A stretch of 64,000 nt of DNA, taken from assembly GCF_034008315.1 (NCBI RefSeq), contig NZ_CP125377.1, forward strand, positions 6,326,501 to 6,390,500. Reading direction: 5' to 3'. Of this stretch, positions 29,176 through 38,450 are shown in pieces. The notes under the pieces were generated by a model that was not told where the DNA came from, made no database searches, and saw only the letters and a program-made list of their open reading frames with translations. The stretch comes from Pseudomonas sp. P8_241 (GTDB taxonomy: Bacteria > Pseudomonadota > Gammaproteobacteria > Pseudomonadales > Pseudomonadaceae). The position numbers were made by a program, and so were the translations under genes. Each line of letters starts with the position of its first letter. The stretch's first letter is position 1.

Positions 29176-31071
29176 TTAAGCCGTAACCCGCCGCTTCTCG
29201 GCCACCCAGCTACGACCATACAACACAACGATCGCTACGATCGCCACAGCCTGCGCACTCAGCGAATACGCATCCGCGTGAATCCCCAGCCAGTCGAACT
29301 CAATGAACGGCACCGGCCGCGTGCCGAAGATTCCGGCCTCTTGCAACGCCTTCACGCCATGCCCGGCGAACACCACCGACAACGCGCACAACAGGCCGGC
29401 GTTGATGCTGAAGAACAACGACAGCGGCAGCTTGGCCGATCCGCGCAAAATCACCCACGCCAGACCGATCAGCAGCACCAGCGCCGTAGCGCCACCGGCC
29501 AATACCGCGTTATGCCCCGCCGGACCTGCCTGCAACCACAGGGTTTCGTAGAACAGAATCACTTCAAACAACTCGCGGTACACCGAAAAAAACGCCAGGG
29601 TCGCAAAGCCGAACCGTCCGCCGCCGCCCACCAGGCTGCTCTTGATGTAGTCTTGCCAGGCCGCTGCGTGGCGACGGTCGTGCATCCACACGCCCAACCA
29701 CAGCACCATGACGGCGGCGAACAATGCCGTCGCGCCTTCCAGCAACTCACGCTGTGAACCGCTGACATCGATCACATAGGCTGCCACCGCCCAGGTCGCC
29801 AAACCTGCGACCAACGCCAGGCCCCAGCCGACGTTGACGCTGCGTACCGCCGATTGTTGGCCGGTGTTGCGCAGGAACGCCAGTATCGCCGCCAGCACCA
29901 GGATCGCTTCCAGCCCTTCACGCAACAGGATCAGCAGACCGGAGATGTAGCTCAGGGACCAGCTCAAGCCATCGCCACCCAACAATCCGGCTGAGGTTTT
30001 CAGTTTTGCCTTGGCCGCATCCAGTCGCTGCTCGACTTCGTTTACCGACAAACCGTCCTGCAACGACTGACGGTAAGCCATCAAGGATTTTTCGGTGTCT
30101 TTGCGCACATTGGCATCGACATTGTCGAGGGAGCTCTCAACCAGTTCGAAGCCTTCCAGGTAAGCCGCTACCGACAGGTCATAGGCCTGATCGTGATCAC
30201 CGGCACGATACGCCGCGATACTCTTGTCCAGGGTAGCGGCGGTGTAATCGAGCAATTGCGCCGGTCCACGTTTGACCTGTGGAGGCTGCGCTCTTTGGGC
30301 ACGGAATGTCGCCGCTGCTTGCGGCCCTTCGGCGGCCTGCACTTCAACCGGCGTCTGACGGGACAGGTCGGCGATGTTGTAGATTTTGTCACCGTTGACC
30401 GCAGCCACTTCGGCACTGAAGCTGGCGATATAGGTCGCCAGGTCCCAGCGTTGACGATCGTCAAGCTGATCAGCAAAAGCCGGCATATCCGTCCCCTCCA
30501 CGCCCTGGCCCACAGCACTGTAGATCGCGTAGAGGCTCAGGCGATCCAGACGCGAGGCATCGCGCAGATTGGATGGCGGCGGGGTCAGGCCGACACCCGC
30601 CGGGCCGTCGCCGGCACCGGTGTCACCGTGGCAGACCGAACAGTGCTGGGCATATAGCGGCGCACCGCGGGCGGGATCAGGCGTAATGATCGGGGCTTGG
30701 CTGACCTCATAGGCCACGGCCAGCTTTGCGCCCAGTTGCCGAGACTGCCGGGCTACTTCGGCGCCCTCCTGACGAGCGGCGACTGCATTTCGCAGAATGA
30801 CCACGCCCTGCTCCAGAGCGGCTTTCTCCGGCTTGGCCGGCATGGCCTCGACCAAGGCCTGCAATGCCTTGATCGACTCTTGTTGGGCGCGGTAATCGGC
30901 CTCATTAATGATGCTTCCAGCCTGCACCGTGTCCGGGTAGTCCGCGCCGATGTAATCAAGCAAGTGCAACGCCTGCGGCGCGCCATCAACGGGATCGGCC
31001 AGCAATTGAAAGCTGCATGACGCAAACAGCGGCAGCAGCAGCCAGGCCAGTAAACGGGACGGCGCAATCAT
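29176..31071 (-). CDS. Cytochrome c - FTR1 iron permease fusion
   Basis: 631 aa. A signal peptide with a possible lipobox-like LFASCS is followed by a periplasmic region of about 340 residues that contains one c-type heme site, CSVCHGDTGAGDGPAG near residue 147, then by an FTR1/EfeU permease of seven membrane segments. The permease carries two R-E-x-x-E iron motifs: LLREGLEAILVLA near 378 and YRELFEVILFYE near 500. The fused cytochrome could oxidise or relay electrons for Fe(II) uptake, doing the work of separate EfeO/EfeB proteins, which are absent here. That mechanism is inference; the domains are visible. Confidence 0.93.
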   Translation of the reverse strand: MIAPSRLLAWLLLPLFASCSFQLLADPVDGAPQALHLLDYIGADYPDTVQAGSIINEADYRAQQESIKALQALVEAMPAKPEKAALEQGVVILRNAVAARQEGAEVARQSRQLGAKLAVAYEVSQAPIITPDPARGAPLYAQHCSVCHGDTGAGDGPAGVGLTPPPSNLRDASRLDRLSLYAIYSAVGQGVEGTDMPAFADQLDDRQRWDLATYIASFSAEVAAVNGDKIYNIADLSRQTPVEVQAAEGPQAAATFRAQRAQPPQVKRGPAQLLDYTAATLDKSIAAYRAGDHDQAYDLSVAAYLEGFELVESSLDNVDANVRKDTEKSLMAYRQSLQDGLSVNEVEQRLDAAKAKLKTSAGLLGGDGLSWSLSYISGLLILLREGLEAILVLAAILAFLRNTGQQSAVRSVNVGWGLALVAGLATWAVAAYVIDVSGSQRELLEGATALFAAVMVLWLGVWMHDRRHAAAWQDYIKSSLVGGGGRFGFATLAFFSVYRELFEVILFYETLWLQAGPAGHNAVLAGGATALVLLIGLAWVILRGSAKLPLSLFFSINAGLLCALSVVFAGHGVKALQEAGIFGTRPVPFIEFDWLGIHADAYSLSAQAVAIVAIVVLYGRSWVAEKRRVTA

Positions 31072-31177
31072 GAATGAATCTCAATTGGAAATACGAAGTT
31101 ACATATTGTTAACGCCTGCCGGGTTTCGCTCAAGCTTTGTTAGCGATTCATCCTCACCAGGGTGCTGATTTCCAAAC

Positions 31178-31208
31178 AAAAAAGGCGACCGTCAGGGTCG
31201 CCTTTTTT
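31178..31208 (-). terminator. Terminator of the LysE-type exporter gene
   Basis: Perfect 13-bp stem AAAAAAGGCGACC / GGTCGCCTTTTTT with 5-base loop, 12 bases after the stop codon. Confidence 0.92.
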
Positions 31209-31220
31209 ACTTGGATGTTT

Positions 31221-31853
31221 TTACACGGCGGCTTTTCGCAAAGTTGCCATGAAGGCCGCCGCACCGATGAACAACCCGGCGAACGTCCGGTTCATGCGCT
31301 TTTGCTGTTTCGGTGTGCGCAATAGACGTAATACTTTGGAGGCCAGGCCGGTGTAGCCGGCCATGACGATCAAGTCGACGCAGATCATGGTGACGCCGAT
31401 GATCACGTACTGAATCAGCAGCGGTGCATGCGGATCGATGAACTGCGGCAGTACCGCGAGCATGAACACCAGCGCCTTGGGGTTACTGATGTTCACCAGA
31501 AAACCACGGAACACCAGGGCCAAGGGCTTGCCGATCTGGCGAACCGCTGCGTCATCGCTCATATCGCTGGGCAGCGCGCGCCATTGCTTGATCGCGAGAT
31601 AGACCAGGTACGCCACGCCGAACCATTTGATCGCATGGAAGGCCGTCGCCGACGCCGTGAGAATCGCCCCGACACCGGCACCGACAATCGCAATTTGTAC
31701 CGCCAGACCCAATTGCAGGCCCAAGGCGTTCCAGTAACCGCGCCAGAACCCGTATTGCAGACCGCTGGACATCGACGCAATGGCGCCGGCACCAGGGGAA
31801 AGACTGATCACCCAGCAGGCGGCAAAGAACGCCAGCCACGTTTGAAGCTCCAT
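31221..31853 (-). CDS. LysE/RhtB family amino-acid exporter
   Basis: 210 aa with six hydrophobic segments. The family opening ELQTWLAFFAACWVISLSPGAGAIA (the SPGP/SPGA loop) and FLVNISNPKALVFMLAVLPQF near residue 117 are typical of LysE/RhtB exporters. Such proteins pump out amino acids or homoserine lactone-like compounds; the substrate is not deducible. Stand-alone gene between two terminator/repeat features. Confidence 0.92.
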   Translation of the reverse strand: MELQTWLAFFAACWVISLSPGAGAIASMSSGLQYGFWRGYWNALGLQLGLAVQIAIVGAGVGAILTASATAFHAIKWFGVAYLVYLAIKQWRALPSDMSDDAAVRQIGKPLALVFRGFLVNISNPKALVFMLAVLPQFIDPHAPLLIQYVIIGVTMICVDLIVMAGYTGLASKVLRLLRTPKQQKRMNRTFAGLFIGAAAFMATLRKAAV

Positions 31854-31958
31854 TGCACACCTCGACTCAGACTCGTGACAGATGTCTAAGCTAATGCGGC
31901 TTTGGGCCCATGACTACCGATTTTTTGTAGGAAAAGGGAATGCTGATGGTCGAAAACA

Positions 31959-32030
31959 AAGATTGCAGCCTTCGGCAGCTCCTACGGGAAAACACGTTCC
32001 AATGTAGGAGCTGCCGAAGGCTGCGATCTT
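31959..32030. repeat. Inverted repeat, sister of 28539-28614
   Basis: Arms AAGATTGCAGCCTTCGGCAG and CTGCCGAAGGCTGCGATCTT with GTAGGAG at the inner ends. The two copies differ by compensating C-to-T and G-to-A changes in the arms, so pairing is kept. Confidence 0.9.
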
Positions 32031-32035
32031 GAGGG

Positions 32036-32617
32036 CTACTTCTCAAATCCGCTGGAAGGAAACACATCCGTCCCGCGCCAACGCCTGACCGAACGCTGAA
32101 AGAACAAGCTGTTGGGCACTTGCACCATGGCGCTGCCGGTGCCGAGTTCCTCGGCCTCGATCAATGTGGTGTAGAGCAGATTGATCGCAATCACGCGCCC
32201 TTTCACGCCCGGCTTGTCAGTGGTATCCACCAGTTCGACCTCGTCGCCCAGCCGGAACGGGCCGACGGTGAAAATCAGGATCGCGCACAGTAAATTGGAG
32301 AGCACGCTCCACATGGCGAAAAACGCCACCGCCGCGACTGCGACAAACCCCGACAACGCCGTCCAAAGCACCGTGGCCGAAACCCCGAGACGCTCCAGCA
32401 CGAAAATCAATGCGCTGCCCATGATCAGCCAGCGCAGGCCACCGCGCAGCGGCATCAGCAACTGCGGCGGAAACGGATAGCGCTCGCCGAGACGGGTCAG
32501 GCATTTGGCGACGAAACGCTGGGCAACGTAGCCGGCCAGCAGGATCAACAGGATTTGTACGCCGAGCCAGATCGGCTCCACCCACATGGCGGGCAGGGGC
32601 AGCTTGAAGGCGTCCAT
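32036..32617 (-). CDS. Small MscS-like mechanosensitive channel protein
   Basis: 193 aa from an ATG that overlaps the ABC-F stop as TGATG. Three hydrophobic segments precede the pore-like helix region FVAVAAVAFFAMWSVLSNLL and the beta-domain start GPFRLGDEVELVDTTDKPGVKGRVIAINLLYT, the core MscS motif. It lacks the C-terminal alpha/beta domain of full MscS (286 aa), so it is a minimal member. Opening to osmotic stress is the family role; function here is not tested by the sequence. Confidence 0.88.
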   Translation of the reverse strand: MDAFKLPLPAMWVEPIWLGVQILLILLAGYVAQRFVAKCLTRLGERYPFPPQLLMPLRGGLRWLIMGSALIFVLERLGVSATVLWTALSGFVAVAAVAFFAMWSVLSNLLCAILIFTVGPFRLGDEVELVDTTDKPGVKGRVIAINLLYTTLIEAEELGTGSAMVQVPNSLFFQRSVRRWRGTDVFPSSGFEK

Positions 32618-34527
32618 CAGGACAGCGCCTCCAGCTCCGCCTGCATGCTTTCCAGCAGTTCGAGCGCTTCCATCCAAGACTCTTCCAACTGCGCCTCACG
32701 TACCTTCAGCCTGGCTTGTTCGGCCAGCAGGTCACGCAATTCGTTTTTGCGCGCCGGCTCGTAGATATCGCTGTCGCCGAGACTGGCATCGATCTTCGCC
32801 AGTTTTTCGTGAAGCTTGCCCAGCTCGACTTCAAGCTTGTCGGCCTCGCGCTTGTGCGGCGCCAGTTGCTGACGCAACGCAGCAGCGGCCTGACGCTGGG
32901 CTTTCTTGTCAGTCTTGTCCGGGTTGACCGGCGTGTTGCTGACCGGCGCGTTGCGCTGGCGATACTCCACCAACCAGCGGGTGTAGTCCTCGAGGTCGCC
33001 GTCGAATTCCTCAACCTTGCCGTCTGCCACCAGATAGAAATTGTCGGTGGTGCTTTTGAGCAAGTGGCGATCGTGAGAGACCACCAACACAGCACCACTG
33101 AACTCCTGCAGGGCCATGGTCAGCGCCAGGCGCATTTCCAGGTCCAGGTGGTTCGTCGGTTCGTCGAGCAGCAGCAGGTTCGGCCGGTCCCAGGCAATCA
33201 ACGCCAAGGCCAGACGCGCCTTCTCGCCACCGGAGAAATTCAGCACCGGCTCATCGATCCGCGCGCCACGGAAGTCGAAACCGCCGAGGAAGTCGCGCAG
33301 GGTCTGTTCGCGCTCGGTCGGCGCCAGACGCTGCAAGTGCAGCAACGGGCTGGCCTTGGAGTCCAGAGAGTCGAGTTGATGCTGGGCGAAATAACCGACC
33401 ACAGTGTTCTCGCCACGGGTCAAGCGCCCGGCCAGAGGCGAAAGCTCACCGGCAAGGTTCTTGATCAGGGTCGATTTACCGGCGCCGTTCGGACCAAGCA
33501 AACCGATCCGAGCGCCCGGCGTCAGTTGCAGCTTGACCTTTTCCAATACGGCTTTGTCGCCGTAGCCCAGGCGAGCATCGGACAGATCAATCAGCGGGCT
33601 GGAAATTTTCTGTGATTCACGGAAGACGAAATCGAACGGCGAGTCGACGTGGGCAGCGGTCAACTCTTCCATCCGCTCCAGCGCCTTGATCCGGCTCTGG
33701 GCCTGACGGGCCTTGGTGGCCTGGGCCTTGAAGCGGGCGATGTAGCTTTCCATGTGCGCACGTTGCACCTGCTGCTTCTCGTACGCCTGTTGTTGCTGGG
33801 CCAGACGTTCGGCACGGGCACGCTCGAAAGCGCTGTAGCCACCGCGGTACAAGGTGATCTTGCGCTGATCGACGTGGGCCACATGATCGACCACGGCATC
33901 GAGGAAATCCCGGTCGTGGGAAATCAGCATCAAGGTGCCGGGATAGCTCTTGAGCCACTCTTCGAGCCAGATGATGGCGTCGAGGTCCAAGTGGTTGGTC
34001 GGTTCGTCGAGGAGCAGCAGGTCCGAAGGACACATCAAGGCCTGCGCCAGGTTCAGACGCATCCTCCAGCCACCGGAGAAATCTCCTACCTGGCGATCCA
34101 TCTGCTCGTTGGTGAACCCCAAACCGGCCAGCAACTTGCGGGCACGGGCATCGGCGGTGTAACCGTCGGCGCTATCGAGCTCGGAGTGCAGGCGGGCCTG
34201 AGCGGCACCGTCGTGGGCCGCTTCGGCTACTGCCAGGTCACGTTGCACCTGACGCAGGCGCAGGTCGCCATCAAGCACGTAGTCGACCGCCAGGCGTTCG
34301 AGCGTGTCGACCTCCTGGCGCATGTGGGCGATACGCCAGTCGGCCGGCAGGAAGCAATCACCAGAGTCCGGGTGCAGTTCACCCCGAAGCAGGGCGAACA
34401 GGCTCGATTTGCCGGCGCCGTTGGCACCGATGAGGCCGGCTTTCTGGCCGGCGTGCAGCGTCAGCTCGGCGTCTTCTAGCAGACGTTGCGGGCCACGCTG
34501 TAAAGTCAGGTTCTGAAGTCGAATCAT
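32617..34527 (-). CDS. ABC-F ATPase, YheS type
   Basis: 636 aa from ATG 34527 (MIRLQNLTLQRGPQ); the upstream extension of the frame lacks support. Two ABC modules: Walker A GANGAGKSSLFALL and GPNGAGKSTLIKNL, signatures VGDFSGGWRMRLNLAQAL and LNFSGGEKARLALALIAW, each followed by LLLDEPTNHLDL. The linker coiled coil lies around 240-290 and a C-terminal coiled coil around 555-636. No membrane domain. ABC-F proteins of the YheS group act at the ribosomal E site to relieve translation stalls. Coupled to a channel gene, an odd partner. Confidence 0.94.
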   Translation of the reverse strand: MIRLQNLTLQRGPQRLLEDAELTLHAGQKAGLIGANGAGKSSLFALLRGELHPDSGDCFLPADWRIAHMRQEVDTLERLAVDYVLDGDLRLRQVQRDLAVAEAAHDGAAQARLHSELDSADGYTADARARKLLAGLGFTNEQMDRQVGDFSGGWRMRLNLAQALMCPSDLLLLDEPTNHLDLDAIIWLEEWLKSYPGTLMLISHDRDFLDAVVDHVAHVDQRKITLYRGGYSAFERARAERLAQQQQAYEKQQVQRAHMESYIARFKAQATKARQAQSRIKALERMEELTAAHVDSPFDFVFRESQKISSPLIDLSDARLGYGDKAVLEKVKLQLTPGARIGLLGPNGAGKSTLIKNLAGELSPLAGRLTRGENTVVGYFAQHQLDSLDSKASPLLHLQRLAPTEREQTLRDFLGGFDFRGARIDEPVLNFSGGEKARLALALIAWDRPNLLLLDEPTNHLDLEMRLALTMALQEFSGAVLVVSHDRHLLKSTTDNFYLVADGKVEEFDGDLEDYTRWLVEYRQRNAPVSNTPVNPDKTDKKAQRQAAAALRQQLAPHKREADKLEVELGKLHEKLAKIDASLGDSDIYEPARKNELRDLLAEQARLKVREAQLEESWMEALELLESMQAELEALS

Positions 34528-34577
34528 AATGGCGGCGGAGTCTACCAGCTTCGCTCGCAACTGGCGCGAGTAGCACT

Positions 34578-35042
34578 ATGTCCTCTGACCTGTGGAGCTT
34601 TTCCCTGAGCAGTTACGCCCGACCGGGCGTTGAACAGGCCTGCCTGCAATTGCAGTCGGCGGGCGTTAACGTCTGCCTGCTGCTGTGCGCTGCATGGCTG
34701 AGCCGGCGAGGAGTCGCCTGCAATGAACAGCGCTTGCAGCAACTTCGCACTGTGGCCGAGTCCTGGGACGCCGACGTGGTTCGGCCGTTACGAGCCTTGC
34801 GCACGCAGTGGAAAGCAGCGGCGTCGGAAGACGTCGATTTGCATACTTTGCGTGAACAAGTGAAGGCGCTGGAGCTGGAAGCCGAGCGACATCTGCTATT
34901 GCGACTGGAACGATCGGCACACAATTGGCCGCAGGATGAGGCGACCGATCTCTCGGCCTGGCTTGAAGGTGTGGCAGCTGGCGCCGCCCACCTGGACCGC
35001 GACGCGCTGCATCAACTGCGCGTCGCGGTAACCGGCACTTAG
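34578..35042 (+). CDS. TIGR02444 family protein
   Basis: 154 aa; small conserved proteobacterial protein beginning LWSFSLSSYARPGVEQACLQLQ and containing VNVCLLLCAAWLSRRGVACN near 30 and VVRPLRALRTQWK near 70, which I associate with TIGR02444. It is all-helical and probably cytosolic. It diverges from the ABC-F gene with 50 bases between starts, and its 3' end overlaps the algP stop by 4 bases in convergent orientation. Function unknown. Confidence 0.85.
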   Translation: MSSDLWSFSLSSYARPGVEQACLQLQSAGVNVCLLLCAAWLSRRGVACNEQRLQQLRTVAESWDADVVRPLRALRTQWKAAASEDVDLHTLREQVKALELEAERHLLLRLERSAHNWPQDEATDLSAWLEGVAAGAAHLDRDALHQLRVAVTGT

Positions 35043-36106
35043 GAAGCGCTGGTCGGGGAGGTCACTGCTGCACTCGGAGCAGACGCCGGCGTTGGTGCTG
35101 GCGTAGCTGTCGATGGGGTGGATGCCGAGGCAGGTGCTGTGGCTGGAGCCGGAGTAGCAGGTTTGGCCACAGGTGCTGTGGCTGGCTTGGCGGCAACCGG
35201 CTTTCTCACTGCCGGCTTGGCAGCTGGTTTTGCAGCAGGCTTGGCGGCAGGTTTAGCAGCGGCGGGTTTCGCAGTAGCTGTTTTAGCGGCTGGTTTTGCC
35301 GGTGCTTTGGCAGCAGGTTTGGCCGCTGGCTTGGCAGCGGTTTTGGCCGCAACAGGTTTGGCGGCAGGCTTCGCTGCAGGTTTAGCGGCAGCGGTTCGTG
35401 CTGCTGGTTTGGCAGCAGGTTTGGCGGCCGGTTTCGCAGCAGGTTTCGCAGCGGCAGTTCGAGCAGCGGCTGGCTTGGCGGCAGAACGAGCAGCGGCAGG
35501 TTTTGCGGCCGTGGTTTTAGCCGCAGGTTTGGCGGTGCTGGCAGCGGCAGGTTTTCTTGCTGCCGGTTTTGCAGCGGGCTTGGCGGCGGCAGTTTTCGCT
35601 GCTGGTTTGGCAGCAGCAGTTTTTGCAGCGGCAGGCTTGGCCGGTGCTTTTGCAGCAGCCGGTTTGGCGGCGGCTTTCTTCGCAGGGGCCGCAGCAGGTT
35701 TGGCTGCACGCAGGGACAACGCCTTGCCGACAGCTTCTTGTACACGACCAACGCCCTGGGCCAGTTTCAGGCTTTCCTGAGCATCGCGCTTGAGTTGCAG
35801 AATGTAGGTGCGAGTTTCCGATTGACGATCCTTGAGCGCATCAAGCAACTCCTCGAGATCGCCTACTGCGCCTTTGGCCTTGGCTTGCGCCTTGGCTTTT
35901 CCAGCGGTTGCAGCGTCCTGCAATTTGGTGCGGGACTTGTGCAGTTTTTCTTGGGCTTTACCGCGTTGCTTTTCCAGTTTGGCGAGCAATTTCTCAGCAT
36001 CAGCCAAGGCTTCGGAACAAGCGGTTTCCAGATGCTCGAGCAGGCTGCCCGAGAGTTGTTGGAGCAGGTGCAATGGAGTATTTACTGGCTTCTTGGTGGC
36101 CGACAT
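35039..36106 (-). CDS. algP: AlgP, histone H1-like KPAA-repeat protein
   Basis: 355 aa. Residues 1-125 are charged helix (LLQQLSGSLLEHLETACSEA onward, with many Lys/Glu and coiled-coil character); about 130-315 is a run of KPAA, KPAAAK and KTAAAKPAA units; the tail is rich in Pro, Ala, Thr and Ser. This is the layout of AlgP (AlgR3) of P. aeruginosa, which binds DNA and influences algD expression and alginate; its repeats are known to rearrange there. The region downstream of residue 125 is lysine/alanine-only sequence and its exact length should be treated with care in short-read assemblies. Confidence 0.92.
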   Translation of the reverse strand: MSATKKPVNTPLHLLQQLSGSLLEHLETACSEALADAEKLLAKLEKQRGKAQEKLHKSRTKLQDAATAGKAKAQAKAKGAVGDLEELLDALKDRQSETRTYILQLKRDAQESLKLAQGVGRVQEAVGKALSLRAAKPAAAPAKKAAAKPAAAKAPAKPAAAKTAAAKPAAKTAAAKPAAKPAARKPAAASTAKPAAKTTAAKPAAARSAAKPAAARTAAAKPAAKPAAKPAAKPAARTAAAKPAAKPAAKPVAAKTAAKPAAKPAAKAPAKPAAKTATAKPAAAKPAAKPAAKPAAKPAVRKPVAAKPATAPVAKPATPAPATAPASASTPSTATPAPTPASAPSAAVTSPTSAS

Positions 36107-36298
36107 GGTTTACCTCCTGGCTGAAGTGAGTGCGGCTCATACTAGACCTCTGCAGCAACCGCCGCTAGGGCATGTTGACACTATCGAAAGCGCTGTGTTG
36201 CAAAGGACGGAAAAACTTCTGCGTCGACGTAAAAGCAGTTCACCGCTGCGCGCAATCTCACTGGCATAATCGCGCGCAATTCAGGTCGGAGAGAGCCC

Positions 36299-36964
36299 AT
36301 GTCGCGCTACTTTTTTTTATCGCTGTGCGTGTTCTTTTCTGTGGCACATGCCGCCGAAACCACGCGAGAAAATGAGGCTCACGATCTTGCTTACAGCCTG
36401 GGGGCGAGCCTGGGTGAACGCTTGCGCCAGGAGGTTCCCGACCTGCAACTTCAGGCGCTGATCGAAGGCCTGCAACAAGCCTATCAAGGCAAACCTCTGG
36501 CACTGAAAGACGAACAGATCGAACAGATCCTGACCGAGCACGAAGCCCGGATTGCCATGCAATCAGCCGAACCGCGCAGCGAGGCGGCCATGGAAAAAGA
36601 ACAACGTTTTCTCGCTGAAGAAAAAGCCAGGCCGGGCGTTCATGAACTGGCGGATGGTGTATTGCTGACCGAGCTTACGGCGGGCAATGGTGCGACGGCC
36701 GGACCCAATGGCAAGGTGCAAGTGTTGTACATCGGTCGCTTGCCCGACGGCACGGTATTCGACCAGAACAACCAACCACAATGGTTCAGTCTCGACAGCG
36801 TCATTGCCGGATGGCGGAGCGCGCTGCAAAACATGCCCGTCGGTGCAAAGTGGCGACTTGTGATTCCTTCGTCTCAAGCCTACGGCGCCGACGGTGCCGG
36901 TGACGTGATCGCACCGTTCACACCACTGGTGTTCGAAGTCGAGCTTCGTGGCGCTACCAGCTGA
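36299..36964 (+). CDS. Periplasmic FKBP-type peptidyl-prolyl isomerase
   Basis: 221 aa with signal peptide MSRYFFLSLCVFFSVAHAAE (cut after AHA). The N-terminal helical domain (YSLGASLGERLRQEVPDLQL) resembles Mip/FkpA dimerisation modules; the FKBP fold spans about 115-219 with VQVLYIGRLPDGTVFD and LQNMPVGAKWRLVIPSSQAYG. Several aromatic active-site positions (for example the usual VIPGW reads VIAGW) are close to normal. Likely a periplasmic chaperone. It diverges from algP across 192 bases. Confidence 0.92.
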   Translation: MSRYFFLSLCVFFSVAHAAETTRENEAHDLAYSLGASLGERLRQEVPDLQLQALIEGLQQAYQGKPLALKDEQIEQILTEHEARIAMQSAEPRSEAAMEKEQRFLAEEKARPGVHELADGVLLTELTAGNGATAGPNGKVQVLYIGRLPDGTVFDQNNQPQWFSLDSVIAGWRSALQNMPVGAKWRLVIPSSQAYGADGAGDVIAPFTPLVFEVELRGATS

Positions 36965-36973
36965 GCGGGCATA

Positions 36974-37003
36974 AAAAACGGCGCGCCCTGGCGCACCGTT
37001 TTT
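36974..37003. terminator. Terminator between the FKBP and rsd genes
   Basis: AAAAACGG-GCGCC ... GGCGC-CCGTTTTT hairpin between convergent genes, 10 bases past the FKBP stop codon; A and T tracts on both sides make it bidirectional. Confidence 0.82.
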
Positions 37004-37022
37004 GAGTCTCGCGTGAAGCGAT

Positions 37023-37481
37023 TCAGGCTTGAACCGAATCGACTTCCTTGTGTGCGGTATGCAGCACTTCGATCAGGCAGTCTTCCAGTTCAAAGCGCTC
37101 GTGCAACAGTCCGCCCAGCTCCTTGAACTTCTCGGCGACACATTTGCCTTCATCGCAAAGGTCATTGAACGCGAGAAGCTTCTCGGTGATGACATCGATA
37201 CGGGGATAGATCGTCTCGGCGAGTTCCAGCCCACGTTTGTCGTTGAAGGCCTTGGCCTCCCCCGTCAACTGTTCATAAATTTCGAAATGCCCGGCTGACA
37301 CGTAGTCGACCAGCACGCCGCAGAACTCCTGCAAGGGCTTTCGGTTCTCGCCCAGCGCCTCAGGCTCTGCACCGAGCTTGTCGTATGCATCGATCAGCTC
37401 TTTGCGCTCCTGCAGCCAACGGTCGATCAGCAGGTGCACTCCACCCCAGCGTTCCTGAGCATTCTGACAACTTTCGAGCAT
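37023..37481 (-). CDS. rsd: Regulator of sigma D (AlgQ)
   Basis: 152 aa from ATG 37481 ([24 protein letters not shown]), with AAGGGAAGAGAG before it; the open frame upstream is not conserved. Rsd/AlgQ binds the housekeeping sigma-70 and frees core polymerase for other sigma factors; in P. aeruginosa AlgQ also promotes alginate and siderophore genes. Conserved four-helix segments such as [21 protein letters not shown] are intact. Between the FKBP gene and dsbB, same order as in P. aeruginosa. Confidence 0.95.
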   Translation of the reverse strand: MLESCQNAQERWGGVHLLIDRWLQERKELIDAYDKLGAEPEALGENRKPLQEFCGVLVDYVSAGHFEIYEQLTGEAKAFNDKRGLELAETIYPRIDVITEKLLAFNDLCDEGKCVAEKFKELGGLLHERFELEDCLIEVLHTAHKEVDSVQA

Positions 37482-37658
37482 GGTGATCTCTCTTCCCTTG
37501 TGGGTCAGCTGCTCTATGCCCGCTCGCCTCTTGTAACGTCGGTGGGCGGTCAGGCAGAGCGTCATCGAGCAACATAATTCCAATGACACGTGCGGGCCAG
37601 ATTATGCCCGCACGACACTGGCTTCAAGGTACGCAGACGATAATGTTCATACAAGTGT

Positions 37659-38210
37659 TTAATCACTGATAAGCGTTCGGCGCGACGAGTCGCCGCTAAG
37701 CGGTCGTTGACAGCGGATCCGAACTCCGCGCCACACCTGCGAAACAGCCAGAATCATCATCGCAATAAACAACAGCAGGCTCCATTCCGTGATGCTTAAA
37801 TCGAACAGCGTCCAGGAAATTTCCACACAGTCAGACGTACCATCGAACATCTTGCGCACAAATGACACCCAGGATGTATTGGCGTACAGGTCATTCAAAT
37901 TGGTTGAGCATGCCGTTAAATGATTCAGAGGATTGCTTTGCAGCAACACCTGTCGCCATGCCGTGACAGTTCCCGCCAGGCTGCAAACAAGCGTAAGCAG
38001 CCAGTAGAGGCCATTCCCTACACGACCGGCACCATGAATTGAAGCCATCAGACAGCAGCCGGTAAAGAGTGCCAGGCAAAAGCGTTGTAACAGACACAAG
38101 CCGCAAGGCCGCAGACCAACGACATATTCCAGATAATAGGAACCGCCCAACGCCAGAGCACCGGCGATGAAAGCCATGAAAAACAAGGAGCGTGAGCGGG
38201 CCAAAATCAT
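37659..38210 (-). CDS. dsbB: Disulfide bond formation protein B
   Basis: 183 aa with four membrane helices. The first redox pair is RPCGLCLLQR (residues about 35-44), the second is represented by C in LTACSTNLND and C in GTSDCVEISWTLFDLSITEW. DsbB reoxidises periplasmic DsbA and passes electrons to ubiquinone. Pseudomonas has two paralogues (dsbB and dsbH); position next to hemY matches the one called dsbH in PAO1. Separated from rsd by 177 bases. Confidence 0.92.
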   Translation of the reverse strand: MILARSRSLFFMAFIAGALALGGSYYLEYVVGLRPCGLCLLQRFCLALFTGCCLMASIHGAGRVGNGLYWLLTLVCSLAGTVTAWRQVLLQSNPLNHLTACSTNLNDLYANTSWVSFVRKMFDGTSDCVEISWTLFDLSITEWSLLLFIAMMILAVSQVWRGVRIRCQRPLSGDSSRRTLISD

Positions 38211-38450
38211 GGCTTTTCCGTAAAAGTTGAGACAGACAGTTACGGTAGAGGAAAGCGTGAACGCGTTTCAAGGCTGGTTGCCAGAGACACTTCACCACAG
38301 GTGTAGGGAAATCCCGACGCAGGTGAGGGGATTAAACGTAGTCCTTTGTAGGATTTTGCTGAAGACCACCCAGAAAAAGGAAACTGCCTGCATTTTGCAC
38401 TTCTACAGCAGCTGGCGCGTGCCTCGCCAGTTGCTGCAAAAAGACGCGCT

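Noticed and set aside
35118-35780. 220-codon Ala/Gly/Leu-rich open frame opposite algP
   Set aside because: It is the reverse of the KPAA repeat, which reads as GLAAG-like units; no start site or ribosome site of its own.
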